From: Legionella rubrilucens
GTDB lineage: Bacteria; Pseudomonadota; Gammaproteobacteria; Legionellales; Legionellaceae
Reading direction: 5' to 3'
DNA: 64,000 bases
Assembly: GCF_001468125.1 (NCBI RefSeq)
Contig: NZ_LNYT01000022.1
Location: 144,150-208,149 of the forward strand
The notes under the pieces were generated by a model. The model had not been told where the DNA came from. It saw only the letters and a program-made list of their open reading frames with translations, and made no database searches. Below, piece by piece: positions 19,287 to 26,874 of this stretch (position 1 is its first letter; every line of letters starts with the position of its first letter). A program made the position numbers and the translations under genes.

Positions 19287-19706
19287 TTACCCTTTGTCCT
19301 GACAATCAGGACAAAGACCATAAATATTGAGCGCATGATCAGTCATCTTAAAATGCGCCTGTTTCGCAATGGCTTCCTGACGCTGCTCGATGATGTCATC
19401 AATGAATTCTTCCACCCGCCCGCATTTGACGCAGACCAGATGATCATGGTGCTCGCCCTGACTTAATTCGAACACGGAATGACCGCCTTCAAAATTATGA
19501 CGGGAGACCAGCCCTGCGGCTTCAAACTGGGTTAATACTCGATAAACGGTCGCCAGGCCGACATCTTCACCCATTTCTATCAAGGCTTTGTAAACATTTT
19601 CCGCACTCATGTGATGATCGCGGGATTGTTCCAGAATCTGTAAAACCTTGACACGAGGCATGGTTATTTTTAGTCCGGCATCTTTTAATTGCTGGCTTTC
19701 TTCCAT
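19287..19706 (-). CDS. fur: Ferric uptake regulator Fur
   Basis: Iron-responsive repressor of 139 residues. An N-terminal winged helix (about 1-82, with GLATVYRVLTQFEAAGLV as recognition region) is followed by a dimerisation domain containing the HHDH metal site (86-89) and zinc cysteine pairs C92/C95 and C132/C135. The frame extends 19 codons upstream, but the ATG at 19706 (MEESQQ) is preceded by AGGAG with 5-base spacing and matches the start of Legionella Fur as I recall it. It is transcribed divergently from bamE, an arrangement also seen in other gammaproteobacteria such as Pseudomonas (fur-omlA). Confidence 0.97.
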   Translation of the reverse strand: MEESQQLKDAGLKITMPRVKVLQILEQSRDHHMSAENVYKALIEMGEDVGLATVYRVLTQFEAAGLVSRHNFEGGHSVFELSQGEHHDHLVCVKCGRVEEFIDDIIEQRQEAIAKQAHFKMTDHALNIYGLCPDCQDKG

Positions 19707-19800
19707 TCGTACTCCTACCTGGCTGAATTGCATGGGTCGCAGGTGTCTTTCTATTAATGACATGCTATTATGGCGAAATTTTTCAACACAGGCAAAAATT

Positions 19801-20115
19801 ATGCGCTTCCGATTGTTTATTTTTACCGTCCTGATTTCCCTGCTGGTTTCCGGCTGTGCATCCTATGATTTTTCAAGGCGTATCGTGCAGCAGGGGAATT
19901 TGTTACCGCAATCTAAAATTTCACGATTGACGATAGGCATGAGCAAACAGGATGCAGCCACGCTCATGGGAACCAGCCTGTTAAGCCCTACCTTTAATAA
20001 TAACCGCTGGGATTATGCCTACACCTGGCGCAAAGGCAGCAACGCCCCTATTGTAAGAAATGTCAGCCTTTATTTTGCCAATGGACGTCTGGTTCGAATT
20101 GAACATCATCCTTAA
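19801..20115 (+). CDS. bamE: Outer-membrane assembly lipoprotein BamE
   Basis: Lipoprotein subunit of the BAM complex that inserts beta-barrel proteins. It has 104 residues. A signal sequence ends in the lipobox VSGC with the lipidated Cys at 19. The mature domain carries the BamE/SmpA hallmarks: an N-terminal QQGN, then SRLTIGMSKQDAATLMGTSLL and NRWDYAYTW, with a final strand LYFANGRLVRIE. The frame is open upstream, but only the ATG at 19801 gives a signal sequence. It diverges from fur and converges on ratB 4 bp downstream. Confidence 0.95.
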   Translation: MRFRLFIFTVLISLLVSGCASYDFSRRIVQQGNLLPQSKISRLTIGMSKQDAATLMGTSLLSPTFNNNRWDYAYTWRKGSNAPIVRNVSLYFANGRLVRIEHHP

Positions 20116-20119
20116 CCGG

Positions 20120-20413
20120 CTAACCGCGCTGGCGGTTCCTGCCTCCGGCGTGTTTTGCCCGCTCCCGCCGTTTCTGTTTGGGGTCAATCGTCAAAGGACG
20201 ATACACCTCAATACGGTCCCCCTCCCTTAAACGCGTCGCCGTCGTCACCGGCTTTGAAAAAATACCGAGTGGCAATTGCTGTGTTTCAGGATATTGAATA
20301 TACAGCTGAGACTGCGACACCGCATCGCCTACGCTCGCCCCTGAGGGGAGGGTCAGTTTTTTATGAAAAACTCCCCCTGCGTCATCCATGTAAATGATTT
20401 CGACATTAACCAT
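20120..20413 (-). CDS. ratB: RatB/RnfH family ubiquitin-like protein
   Basis: A 97-residue protein of the RnfH (UPF0125) family with a predicted beta-grasp fold: NVEIIYMD, a LPSGASVGDAVSQS helix, GIFSKPV, and LREGDRIEVYRPLTIDPKQKRRERA, the signature C-terminal block. The start at 20413 (MVNVEI) overlaps the ratA stop by 8 bp (ATGGTTAA) and agrees with family length. The C-terminus is basic. RatA and RatB are adjacent in many gammaproteobacteria; RatB's biochemical role is unresolved. Confidence 0.93.
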   Translation of the reverse strand: MVNVEIIYMDDAGGVFHKKLTLPSGASVGDAVSQSQLYIQYPETQQLPLGIFSKPVTTATRLREGDRIEVYRPLTIDPKQKRRERAKHAGGRNRQRG

Positions 20414-20834
20414 ACAAGGACGCGGCCCGATCACAAAAAGCATCCACCATTTTCTCTGTCACCTGCTCAAACACAGGGCCTAAGAACATGGAAAACATTC
20501 GCCCGGCGAATTCAAACTCGAGGTCAAATGAGATCCGGCAGCCTTCCGGTGTTTCATCGAAACGCCAGAACCCCTCAAGGTGACTGAACGGACCATCCAC
20601 CAGACGTATTTCAATCATTTTATTTTTCTGCAGCCGATTGCGGGTGGTAAAGGATTTGCTCATGCCGGCGGCCGAGATGACCAAGGTCGCCTGCACTTCA
20701 TCTTCATCACGATGGTGCACCTGGCTTTGGGCGCAATAAGGTAAAAATTCGGCATAATGTTCCACGTCATTGACCAGATTGAACATCTGCTCACAACTGT
20801 AGGGGATTACTCGTGATTTTTTTACAATCGTCAT
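20406..20834 (-). CDS. ratA: RatA/Coq10-like START-domain protein
   Basis: A 142-residue SRPBCC/START-fold protein of the RatA (YfjG, polyketide cyclase/Coq10-like) family. The N-terminal VIPYSCEQMFNLVNDVEHYAEFLPYC and the FSHLEGFWRFDE strand pair are diagnostic. E. coli RatA was reported as an inhibitor of 70S ribosome association; homologues are also likened to Coq10, a ubiquinone-binding protein, so the function is debated. The gene overlaps ratB by 8 bp and lies 1 bp after the esterase stop, forming an esterase-ratA-ratB transcription unit. Confidence 0.93.
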   Translation of the reverse strand: MTIVKKSRVIPYSCEQMFNLVNDVEHYAEFLPYCAQSQVHHRDEDEVQATLVISAAGMSKSFTTRNRLQKNKMIEIRLVDGPFSHLEGFWRFDETPEGCRISFDLEFEFAGRMFSMFLGPVFEQVTEKMVDAFCDRAASLYG

Positions 20835-20835
20835 T

Positions 20836-21510
20836 TCAAATGCCCCCTGTGTGCTGAATAAGCCACTGCGACAAATCCACTATTTCATTGGCACAAACGC
20901 TATGCTCCATAGGGTATTCGTGAGCGGAAATGGCAGAAAATCCCTTCTGATCGAGCCATTTGATGGTTTCTTTCGTCCAAAGCGGCCAGACAATGGGGTC
21001 ATAAGTCCCATAGGCGAGAAAAAGCGGCGTTGTCCCGGGTAATTGCGGTTCACATTCTTTTGCCAGAGGCAGGTAGGCAGACAGTGAAATAACGCCGGCA
21101 AGTGGCCTGGTCATGCGCAAGGCCGTATGCAGCGCCATGGCTCCGCCCTGCGAGAATCCGGCCAGATAAATCTGCTCACTGGTAAACCCTGTCGCCAGTT
21201 GCTGCTCAACCGCCGCAATGATCATTTTCTCCGAGGTTAAAATGCCCTCCTTGTCTTCACGCGCGGCAAAATCCATGGCCAGGATATCATACCAGGCGCG
21301 CATAACCATGCCGCTATTGATGGTAATCGGCCGTACCGGCGCATCCAGAAAAACATGCCGCAGCATCAATTCATTAACCTGCAATTGCTCAGCCAGCCCG
21401 ACCATGTCATTTGCATCGGCACCGAGGCCATGCATCCAGATGACACAGGCCTGCGCCGGGTGTTTCGGATCGATATGAAACACTGTTACCCCTAATTCAG
21501 CAAAAGGCAA
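20836..21510 (-). CDS. Alpha/beta-hydrolase, phospholipase/carboxylesterase family
   Basis: A 224-residue cytosolic esterase of the acyl-protein thioesterase/carboxylesterase family. The oxyanion region WMHGLGADANDM lies near 25-36, the nucleophile is in GFSQGG, the acidic residue is in YGTYDPIVW and the catalytic His is in MEHSVC. Length and order fit the family; substrates are typically short-chain esters or lysophospholipids. It is the first gene of a unit with ratA and ratB. The motif YGTYDP replaces the more usual HGxxDP, which does not remove the catalytic Asp. Confidence 0.9.
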   Translation of the reverse strand: MPFAELGVTVFHIDPKHPAQACVIWMHGLGADANDMVGLAEQLQVNELMLRHVFLDAPVRPITINSGMVMRAWYDILAMDFAAREDKEGILTSEKMIIAAVEQQLATGFTSEQIYLAGFSQGGAMALHTALRMTRPLAGVISLSAYLPLAKECEPQLPGTTPLFLAYGTYDPIVWPLWTKETIKWLDQKGFSAISAHEYPMEHSVCANEIVDLSQWLIQHTGGI

Positions 21511-21632
21511 ATTATCACCAAAGAACTGATGTATAGCAAGGTTGCGGCCTCTGTTGTCCTGTAAATTTTAGACAGATGCATCAAATAGCGCGACAGAATA
21601 ACGTTACTTTAGCGTTATCCGTGAATTGCTGT

Positions 21633-21680
21633 TTGTTCATCAATGAAATATAGGGTACAATATTGCTCAATTAATGAACA
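21633..21680 (+). promoter_or_regulatory. Promoter with flanking inverted repeat upstream of the nuclease-like gene
   Basis: TTGTTC (21633-21638) and TACAAT (21656-21661) are 17 bases apart and form a plausible promoter. A 7-bp inverted repeat, TGTTCAT (21634-21640) and ATGAACA (21674-21680), overlaps the -35 and covers the start region, as an operator might. A second inverted repeat, ATAACG (21599-21604) and CGTTAT (21613-21618), lies just upstream. No regulator is identified. Confidence 0.4.
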
Positions 21681-21707
21681 TACGTTTTATTTTTAGAGCG
21701 AAGCCTG

Positions 21708-22898
21708 ATGCCTTTAAAACCCGAACAGCTTAAAAAATATCAAGTGGACATCCAAAGAATAGTCCCCGGCGTGGTCAACCTTCATTTAAGTGAATCGCAA
21801 TGGCAGGATTTAAGCGATCGCCTGCCCACAGGCCAATCGCAACAGCAGGCTATCCAGGTAAAAAAACTGACGTTTACGCGCATTGTTCTTGCTTTATCCA
21901 AAGTCACCGGCCAGCACCCCAATCCCATCATTCGGCAAATCAGCAATAAACAACCGTCGCGCGCCTGTAAAAAAGAACCTGACCCGCAGACAGTCTCTCT
22001 ACCCAGGAAAAGAAAGATAGACAAAGTCCTTAATCCTGAGGATAACCAGTTTGTATCCGAGAAGAAAAAACTGACGACCCCTTTAAAAAAGACAGGGGTT
22101 ACCGGCAAGGATTCACTCCAACAGGTGACACCGAAGCATGGCTATACCCGTGAGGCTCTCACACCTGGCGGGACTCGCGTACGGCTTTTTTTCAGTAATT
22201 CCCAGGGCAGTCTTTATAAAAAGGTCACCCCCGTTGGCAACCGCACTAATCAGGGAAAAGTGGATCTGTCCAAAGCCAGAAAACGTCTGTTTGACGAGAA
22301 ATTACCCACCACCCTCTATAAAGAACGTCCCAAAGCCCAGCGTTTTGTGGCCACACTCAATACAATGCTCCCCGAGGGTCAGAACCGCCTGTGCAGTCAA
22401 AAGCAGTTAACGCAGGCAACCTGCAAGGATATTTTTATTGCTCATGGTCATGATGAAGCCAACACAACCCATGGCAATCAATACCACTGGTCGCATTTAG
22501 TCGCCCATTTCCTGGGCGGCGACCACAGCATTGACAATTTAATTCCCGCCACCCGACAATGCAATCTCAGCATTCTGCAAATCGTCGAGCGGGAAATTGC
22601 GGAACGATTAAAATCAGGCGTTCCTTCCATTACTATTACGGTCACGCCCCATTATGACCAGGACGATTCGTTAATCCCCTCGGAAATCATTTATCGCCTG
22701 GAGTGGCTTAAAAAAGACTGCATGAATGAATTCCATCAGGAGGAAATACGTTTCAATCCAGCGTCTTACGGATTCCCTACCCGCTCCATGCAGGCTTCCA
22801 TTGATCAGCTGCGTAAGGCAGCGGAAGAAGAACACCCCCTGGAAAGTACAGACTCCGAAACGAACCAGCATAGCGCTTTGTTAAAGGTTTCTTTATAA
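21708..22898 (+). CDS. Nuclease-like protein, candidate Dot/Icm effector
   Basis: A 396-residue protein without signal peptide or membrane segment. Residues about 215-335 look like a DNA/RNA non-specific endonuclease (beta-beta-alpha metal type): His263 in WSHLVAHFLGG, Asn277 in NLIPAT, Asn286, then an amphipathic helix and alternating strands ending in PSEIIYRLEW. The N-terminal 200 residues are basic and low in complexity, including PRKRK (99-103), which could act as a nuclear localisation signal in a host. The last 25 residues are rich in Glu, Ser and Thr and end in hydrophobic residues, like the C-terminal signals of many Dot/Icm substrates. Nuclease activity and translocation are inferences. 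An alternative is a bacterial toxin, but no immunity gene is recognised beside it. Confidence 0.62.
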   Translation: MPLKPEQLKKYQVDIQRIVPGVVNLHLSESQWQDLSDRLPTGQSQQQAIQVKKLTFTRIVLALSKVTGQHPNPIIRQISNKQPSRACKKEPDPQTVSLPRKRKIDKVLNPEDNQFVSEKKKLTTPLKKTGVTGKDSLQQVTPKHGYTREALTPGGTRVRLFFSNSQGSLYKKVTPVGNRTNQGKVDLSKARKRLFDEKLPTTLYKERPKAQRFVATLNTMLPEGQNRLCSQKQLTQATCKDIFIAHGHDEANTTHGNQYHWSHLVAHFLGGDHSIDNLIPATRQCNLSILQIVEREIAERLKSGVPSITITVTPHYDQDDSLIPSEIIYRLEWLKKDCMNEFHQEEIRFNPASYGFPTRSMQASIDQLRKAAEEEHPLESTDSETNQHSALLKVSL

Positions 22899-22928
22899 TC
22901 AAAGGTATTCGCTCCCTTTGAGATAAAG

Positions 22929-23048
22929 ATGACACTGTTCCGACATGGCGTATTGCTGGCAGTAATGACCCTTCTTCTGGCCGCTTGTGGGCAGAAGGGC
23001 CCACTGTACCTGCCTGACACCCCCCCACACTCATCGAAAGTGCATTAG
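22929..23048 (+). CDS. lptM: LptM-like small lipoprotein
   Basis: A 39-residue lipoprotein found by reading the gap before dapF. The signal sequence MTLFRHGVLLAVMTLLLAAC ends in the lipobox LAAC (Cys20), followed by GQKGPLYLPDTPP, the CGQKGPLYLP block that defines the LptM/YifL family. LptM assists disulfide maturation of the LptD-LptE lipopolysaccharide translocon in E. coli. The position directly upstream of dapF or lysA is typical for this family. The stop is 13 bp before the dapF ATG, so the two are likely cotranscribed. It is short and easily missed by gene callers. Confidence 0.88.
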   Translation: MTLFRHGVLLAVMTLLLAACGQKGPLYLPDTPPHSSKVH

Positions 23049-23061
23049 CAGCGAGTCCGTT

Positions 23062-23898
23062 ATGGCCATTAAGTTCACGAAAATGCACGGTCTTGGCAAT
23101 GATTTCATGGTCATTGACGCCATTCATCAGACACCCGATTTACGCCCCCAAACCATTGCCCGCCTCGCTGCGCGTCATACCGGCGTTGGCTTTGATCAAT
23201 GCCTCATTGTTGAAAAAAGCAAAAGCCCGGATACGGATTTTTTTTATCGTATTTTTAATGCTGACGGCCACGAAGTCGGGCAATGCGGCAATGGCGCCCG
23301 CTGCCTGGCGCGTTTTCTTCATCATTATGGCTTAACCGACAAAAAACGCATCACTGTAGCCACCCCCACCACCCGCATGGAGCTTCTCCTCAATGAGGAT
23401 AAGACTGTCACGGTCGGTATGGGTAAGCCCAGGCTTAATCCGGCAGAGATCCCACTGTTTGCCGTGGAAAAATCACCGCATTACCCCATCCCGCTAATGG
23501 ATGGTACCCACCTGCAGGTGCACGCTGTCAACGTCGGCAATCCACACGCGGTTCTGGTGGTGGATGATGTGGACAACAGCCCGGTGGCTGCCTTAGGTAA
23601 GGAAATTTGTGAACATCGTTTATTCCCTGAGCAGGTGAATGTGGGTTTTATGGAAATTGTCACTCCAAAAGAAATCCGGCTGCGCGTCTATGAGCGCGGC
23701 TGCGGCGAAACCAGCGCCTGCGGCAGCGGCGCCGTTGCGGCTGTTGCCGCAGGACGTCTTTTCCATCGTCTTGAACCCACCGTGAAGGTCAACCTGCAAG
23801 GCGGTGAGTTAACCGTGGAATGGCCTGATATAAATAGTCCCATACAGCTGACCGGCCCCGCCGTTTTCGTGTATGAAGGAGTTTTGTTATGCGCATAG
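23062..23898 (+). CDS. dapF: Diaminopimelate epimerase DapF
   Basis: Converts LL- to meso-diaminopimelate for lysine and peptidoglycan synthesis. It has 278 residues. The signatures are FTKMHGLGNDFMVID at the N-terminus, the first catalytic Cys in GQCGNGARC and the second in RGCGETSACGSGA. The frame extends to 22987, but the ATG at 23062 (MAIKFTKM) matches the family and leaves room for lptM. The gene's end overlaps trkA by 10 bp and contains the trkA Shine-Dalgarno (AAGGAG). Confidence 0.98.
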   Translation: MAIKFTKMHGLGNDFMVIDAIHQTPDLRPQTIARLAARHTGVGFDQCLIVEKSKSPDTDFFYRIFNADGHEVGQCGNGARCLARFLHHYGLTDKKRITVATPTTRMELLLNEDKTVTVGMGKPRLNPAEIPLFAVEKSPHYPIPLMDGTHLQVHAVNVGNPHAVLVVDDVDNSPVAALGKEICEHRLFPEQVNVGFMEIVTPKEIRLRVYERGCGETSACGSGAVAAVAAGRLFHRLEPTVKVNLQGGELTVEWPDINSPIQLTGPAVFVYEGVLLCA

Positions 23899-25265
23899 TG
23901 ATTCTCGGCGCCGGTCAGGTTGGCGGTACCCTGGCACGCAATTTAACGCGCGAAAACAATGACATTACCGTGGTGGACCTGGACGAGGAACGTCTGCGGG
24001 AATTGCATCACCGCCTGGACATTCAAACGGTGCAGGGTTCCGCCGCACACCCCAATATTCTGATTGCTGCCGGCATTGAGCAGGCCGATATGCTGATTGC
24101 AGTGACCAACAGCGATGAAATCAACATGATGGGTTGCCAGATTGCCTACAGCCTGTTTCGCACCCCCACAAAAATTGCCCGCATCCGCTCGCAATATTAT
24201 TTTGATTACCCGCAGTTGTTCTGCAACGACCATGTACCGGTGGATGTGTGCATCAGCCCCGAAAAACTGGTCACCGAACACATTGAGAATCTCATTGATT
24301 ACCCCGGCGCCACCCAGGTGCTTGATTTTGCAGATGGCCGCCTGTTATTGATCACCATCAAGCCCAAACCCGGCGGGGTGATGGTCGGCAAAACCATCCA
24401 GCAGCTTTATCAGCATCTGGAACTTATCGATGTCCGCGTGGTGGCTATTTTCCGCGACAAGGAAACCTTGATGCCGGAAGAAAACTGCGAGATCAAAATT
24501 GGTGATGATGTCCTGTTCATCGCGCCCCCGCAGGCCATTCAGCAGGTCTTGATTGCCCTGGGCCGTTACACCCATCCGAACCGCCGCATTATTATTGCCG
24601 GTGGCGGCCATATCGGCACAAAGCTCGCACAAACCCTTGAAGACCGCTACCGCATCAAAGTCATTGACCATAACATGACGCGCGCCATGGATCTTGCCGG
24701 GCAACTGAACAAAGGCACCGTTTTACAGGGTGATATCGCCGACCGCGATCTGCTGCTGAATGAAAACATTGAATTTACCGATGTGTTTTGTGCCGTAACC
24801 AATGACGATGAAGCCAACATCATGTCCTGTCTTCAGGCTAAACGCTTAGGCGCCCGCCACACCATGGCTCTGGTCAACCGCAACGCGTATGTCGAATTGA
24901 TTGAAGACAGCAGCATCGATCATGCCATTTCCCCGCAATTGATTACCATTGGCAGTATTCTGACTAAATTGCGGCGGGGAAATATGATCAAGGTTCACCG
25001 CCTGAACAATGGCGAGCAGGAAGCCATTGAATTGGTTATCCATGGCGACCAGCAGACATCGAAAGTCATTGGCCGGAAACTCAATGAAATCGATCTGCCG
25101 CAGGGTTGCTCTGTCATGGCGGTGGTCCGGGAAGATAAAATCCTGATGAGTGATCCCAAACTGACGCTTGAGGCCGGCGATCATGTGGTGATTTTATTAT
25201 TAAAAAAACGTTACCTGCGCCAGGTCGAGTCGCTGTTTCAAGTCAGCTTAACCTTTATGAGTTAA
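23889..25265 (+). CDS. trkA: Trk potassium uptake system regulatory subunit TrkA
   Basis: NAD-binding peripheral subunit that gates the TrkH potassium channel. Its 458 residues hold two RCK units in tandem. Each has a Rossmann motif (ILGAGQVGGTLA at the N-terminus and IAGGGHIGTKLA in the middle) followed by a smaller RCK_C ligand domain. The ATG lies inside the end of dapF, with AAGGAG upstream. trkH follows 18 bp downstream, giving a dapF-trkA-trkH operon. Confidence 0.97.
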   Translation: MRIVILGAGQVGGTLARNLTRENNDITVVDLDEERLRELHHRLDIQTVQGSAAHPNILIAAGIEQADMLIAVTNSDEINMMGCQIAYSLFRTPTKIARIRSQYYFDYPQLFCNDHVPVDVCISPEKLVTEHIENLIDYPGATQVLDFADGRLLLITIKPKPGGVMVGKTIQQLYQHLELIDVRVVAIFRDKETLMPEENCEIKIGDDVLFIAPPQAIQQVLIALGRYTHPNRRIIIAGGGHIGTKLAQTLEDRYRIKVIDHNMTRAMDLAGQLNKGTVLQGDIADRDLLLNENIEFTDVFCAVTNDDEANIMSCLQAKRLGARHTMALVNRNAYVELIEDSSIDHAISPQLITIGSILTKLRRGNMIKVHRLNNGEQEAIELVIHGDQQTSKVIGRKLNEIDLPQGCSVMAVVREDKILMSDPKLTLEAGDHVVILLLKKRYLRQVESLFQVSLTFMS

Positions 25266-25283
25266 AAGGGATTAGATCTCACC

Positions 25284-26738
25284 ATGCAAATTAAAACCAT
25301 ACTGCGCCTGATCGGTTTATTGTTAATGATGTTCAGCTTCAGCATGGTGACACCCCTGCTGATTAACGTCATCTTTCATGAAGATTTCTGGAAGCCCTTT
25401 GTTACCGCATTTGCCTGCACTTTTTTTACCGGAGCCCTGCTTGCCTTTTTGTTTAATGGCCAGCAAACCGAGCTTAAAATACGCGACGGCTTCCTGATTG
25501 TCGCCCTGTTCTGGGTTGTGCTTTGTTCATTTGCCTCCCTGCCCTTTATTTTTGCCATCAGTCATCACGATCACAGCATCACCGATGCGATTTTTGAATC
25601 GGTTTCAGGTTTTACCACCACGGGCGCCAGCATCATTCCCCATTTGGACACGCTACCGCATGCCCTCTTGTTTTACCGTCAACAACTGCAGTTTTTGGGG
25701 GGTATGGGTATTGTGGTTCTGGCTGTGGCCATTCTCCCCATGCTGGGTGTCGGGGGCATGCAGCTTTACCGTGCTGAAACGCCAGGCCCAATGAAGGACA
25801 GCAAATTAACACCGCGCATTGCCCAGACTGCCAAAGCACTGTGGTCTATTTATGTCCTGTTAACGCTCTTGTGCATGCTTTGCTACTGGTTCGCCGGCAT
25901 GGATTGGTTCGATGCGCTGGGAGAAAGTTTTGCCACCGTGTCCACCGGCGGCTTTTCCATGCATGACGCCAGTTTTGCTTATTATGAAAGTGATTTGATT
26001 GAACTCATCGCCTGTCTTTTTATGTTGCTTGGCGGTTCCAGTTTCGCCCTGCATTTTATGATCCTTAAAAAACGAAGCCTCAGGCATTATTGGGAAGACG
26101 AAGAGTTTCGCAGTTACATCGCGTTTTTAATCATTGTCATTGGTTTTGTGACCTGGAGCCTGGTGATCAACGGCTTCTTTGATGAAAAGCACCATGCCCT
26201 CATCAAGAGCACCTTTAATATTATCTCCATGGCCACCACAACTGGCTTCATTTCTGCCCCATTCAGCACCTGGCCCACTTACGTGCCTGTTTTAATCATG
26301 CTGGCGGCCCTGATTGGCGGTTGTGCCGCATCCACCAGCGGCGGCATTAAAGTGATTCGCGCGCTGCTCATTTATAAACAAAGCCGGCGCGAGATGTACC
26401 ATTTGCTCCATCCCAACGCCATCATCCCCATTAAATTCGGTAAGCAGATTTTGCCGGAATCCATTCTGCAATCGATGTGGGGTTTTATTTCTGTCTTTCT
26501 AGGGTTGTTTATTTTCCTGATGCTGCTGTTTATGGCCCTCGGCAATGATTTCATGACGTCGTTTTCATCCATGATTGCCGGCATGGCAAATGCCGGTGCC
26601 GGCTTAGGCGCTGTCAGCCAAAATTTTGCAGGCTTAACCCGCGCCAGCAAATGGGTTCTGATTTTTGCCATGATTGCAGGCCGCCTTGAAATCTTTTCCC
26701 TGCTTATTATTTTTTCCCGTCAATTCTGGCAGAAATAA
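25284..26738 (+). CDS. trkH: Trk potassium uptake channel subunit TrkH
   Basis: Integral membrane potassium translocation subunit of 484 residues, with about 10-12 membrane segments arranged as four M1-P-M2 repeats. Selectivity-filter-like loops are visible: SVSGFTTTGAS, ATVSTGGFSMHD, MATTTGFISAP and GMANAGAGLGAV. CAASTSGGIKVIR is also family-typical. It works with TrkA encoded just upstream. Confidence 0.97.
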   Translation: MQIKTILRLIGLLLMMFSFSMVTPLLINVIFHEDFWKPFVTAFACTFFTGALLAFLFNGQQTELKIRDGFLIVALFWVVLCSFASLPFIFAISHHDHSITDAIFESVSGFTTTGASIIPHLDTLPHALLFYRQQLQFLGGMGIVVLAVAILPMLGVGGMQLYRAETPGPMKDSKLTPRIAQTAKALWSIYVLLTLLCMLCYWFAGMDWFDALGESFATVSTGGFSMHDASFAYYESDLIELIACLFMLLGGSSFALHFMILKKRSLRHYWEDEEFRSYIAFLIIVIGFVTWSLVINGFFDEKHHALIKSTFNIISMATTTGFISAPFSTWPTYVPVLIMLAALIGGCAASTSGGIKVIRALLIYKQSRREMYHLLHPNAIIPIKFGKQILPESILQSMWGFISVFLGLFIFLMLLFMALGNDFMTSFSSMIAGMANAGAGLGAVSQNFAGLTRASKWVLIFAMIAGRLEIFSLLIIFSRQFWQK

Positions 26739-26874
26739 GCCTCTGATTTTTATTCATTAACATGACAGATTGATTTTTTTTTTGAAGGCGTTATGCTGAT
26801 GCTACTTGTCAAGGATTGAGCCCGGGGTGCTTTTCGATCGTTCCCCGCTGTTCAAGGCACAGGAGGCCACGTCC

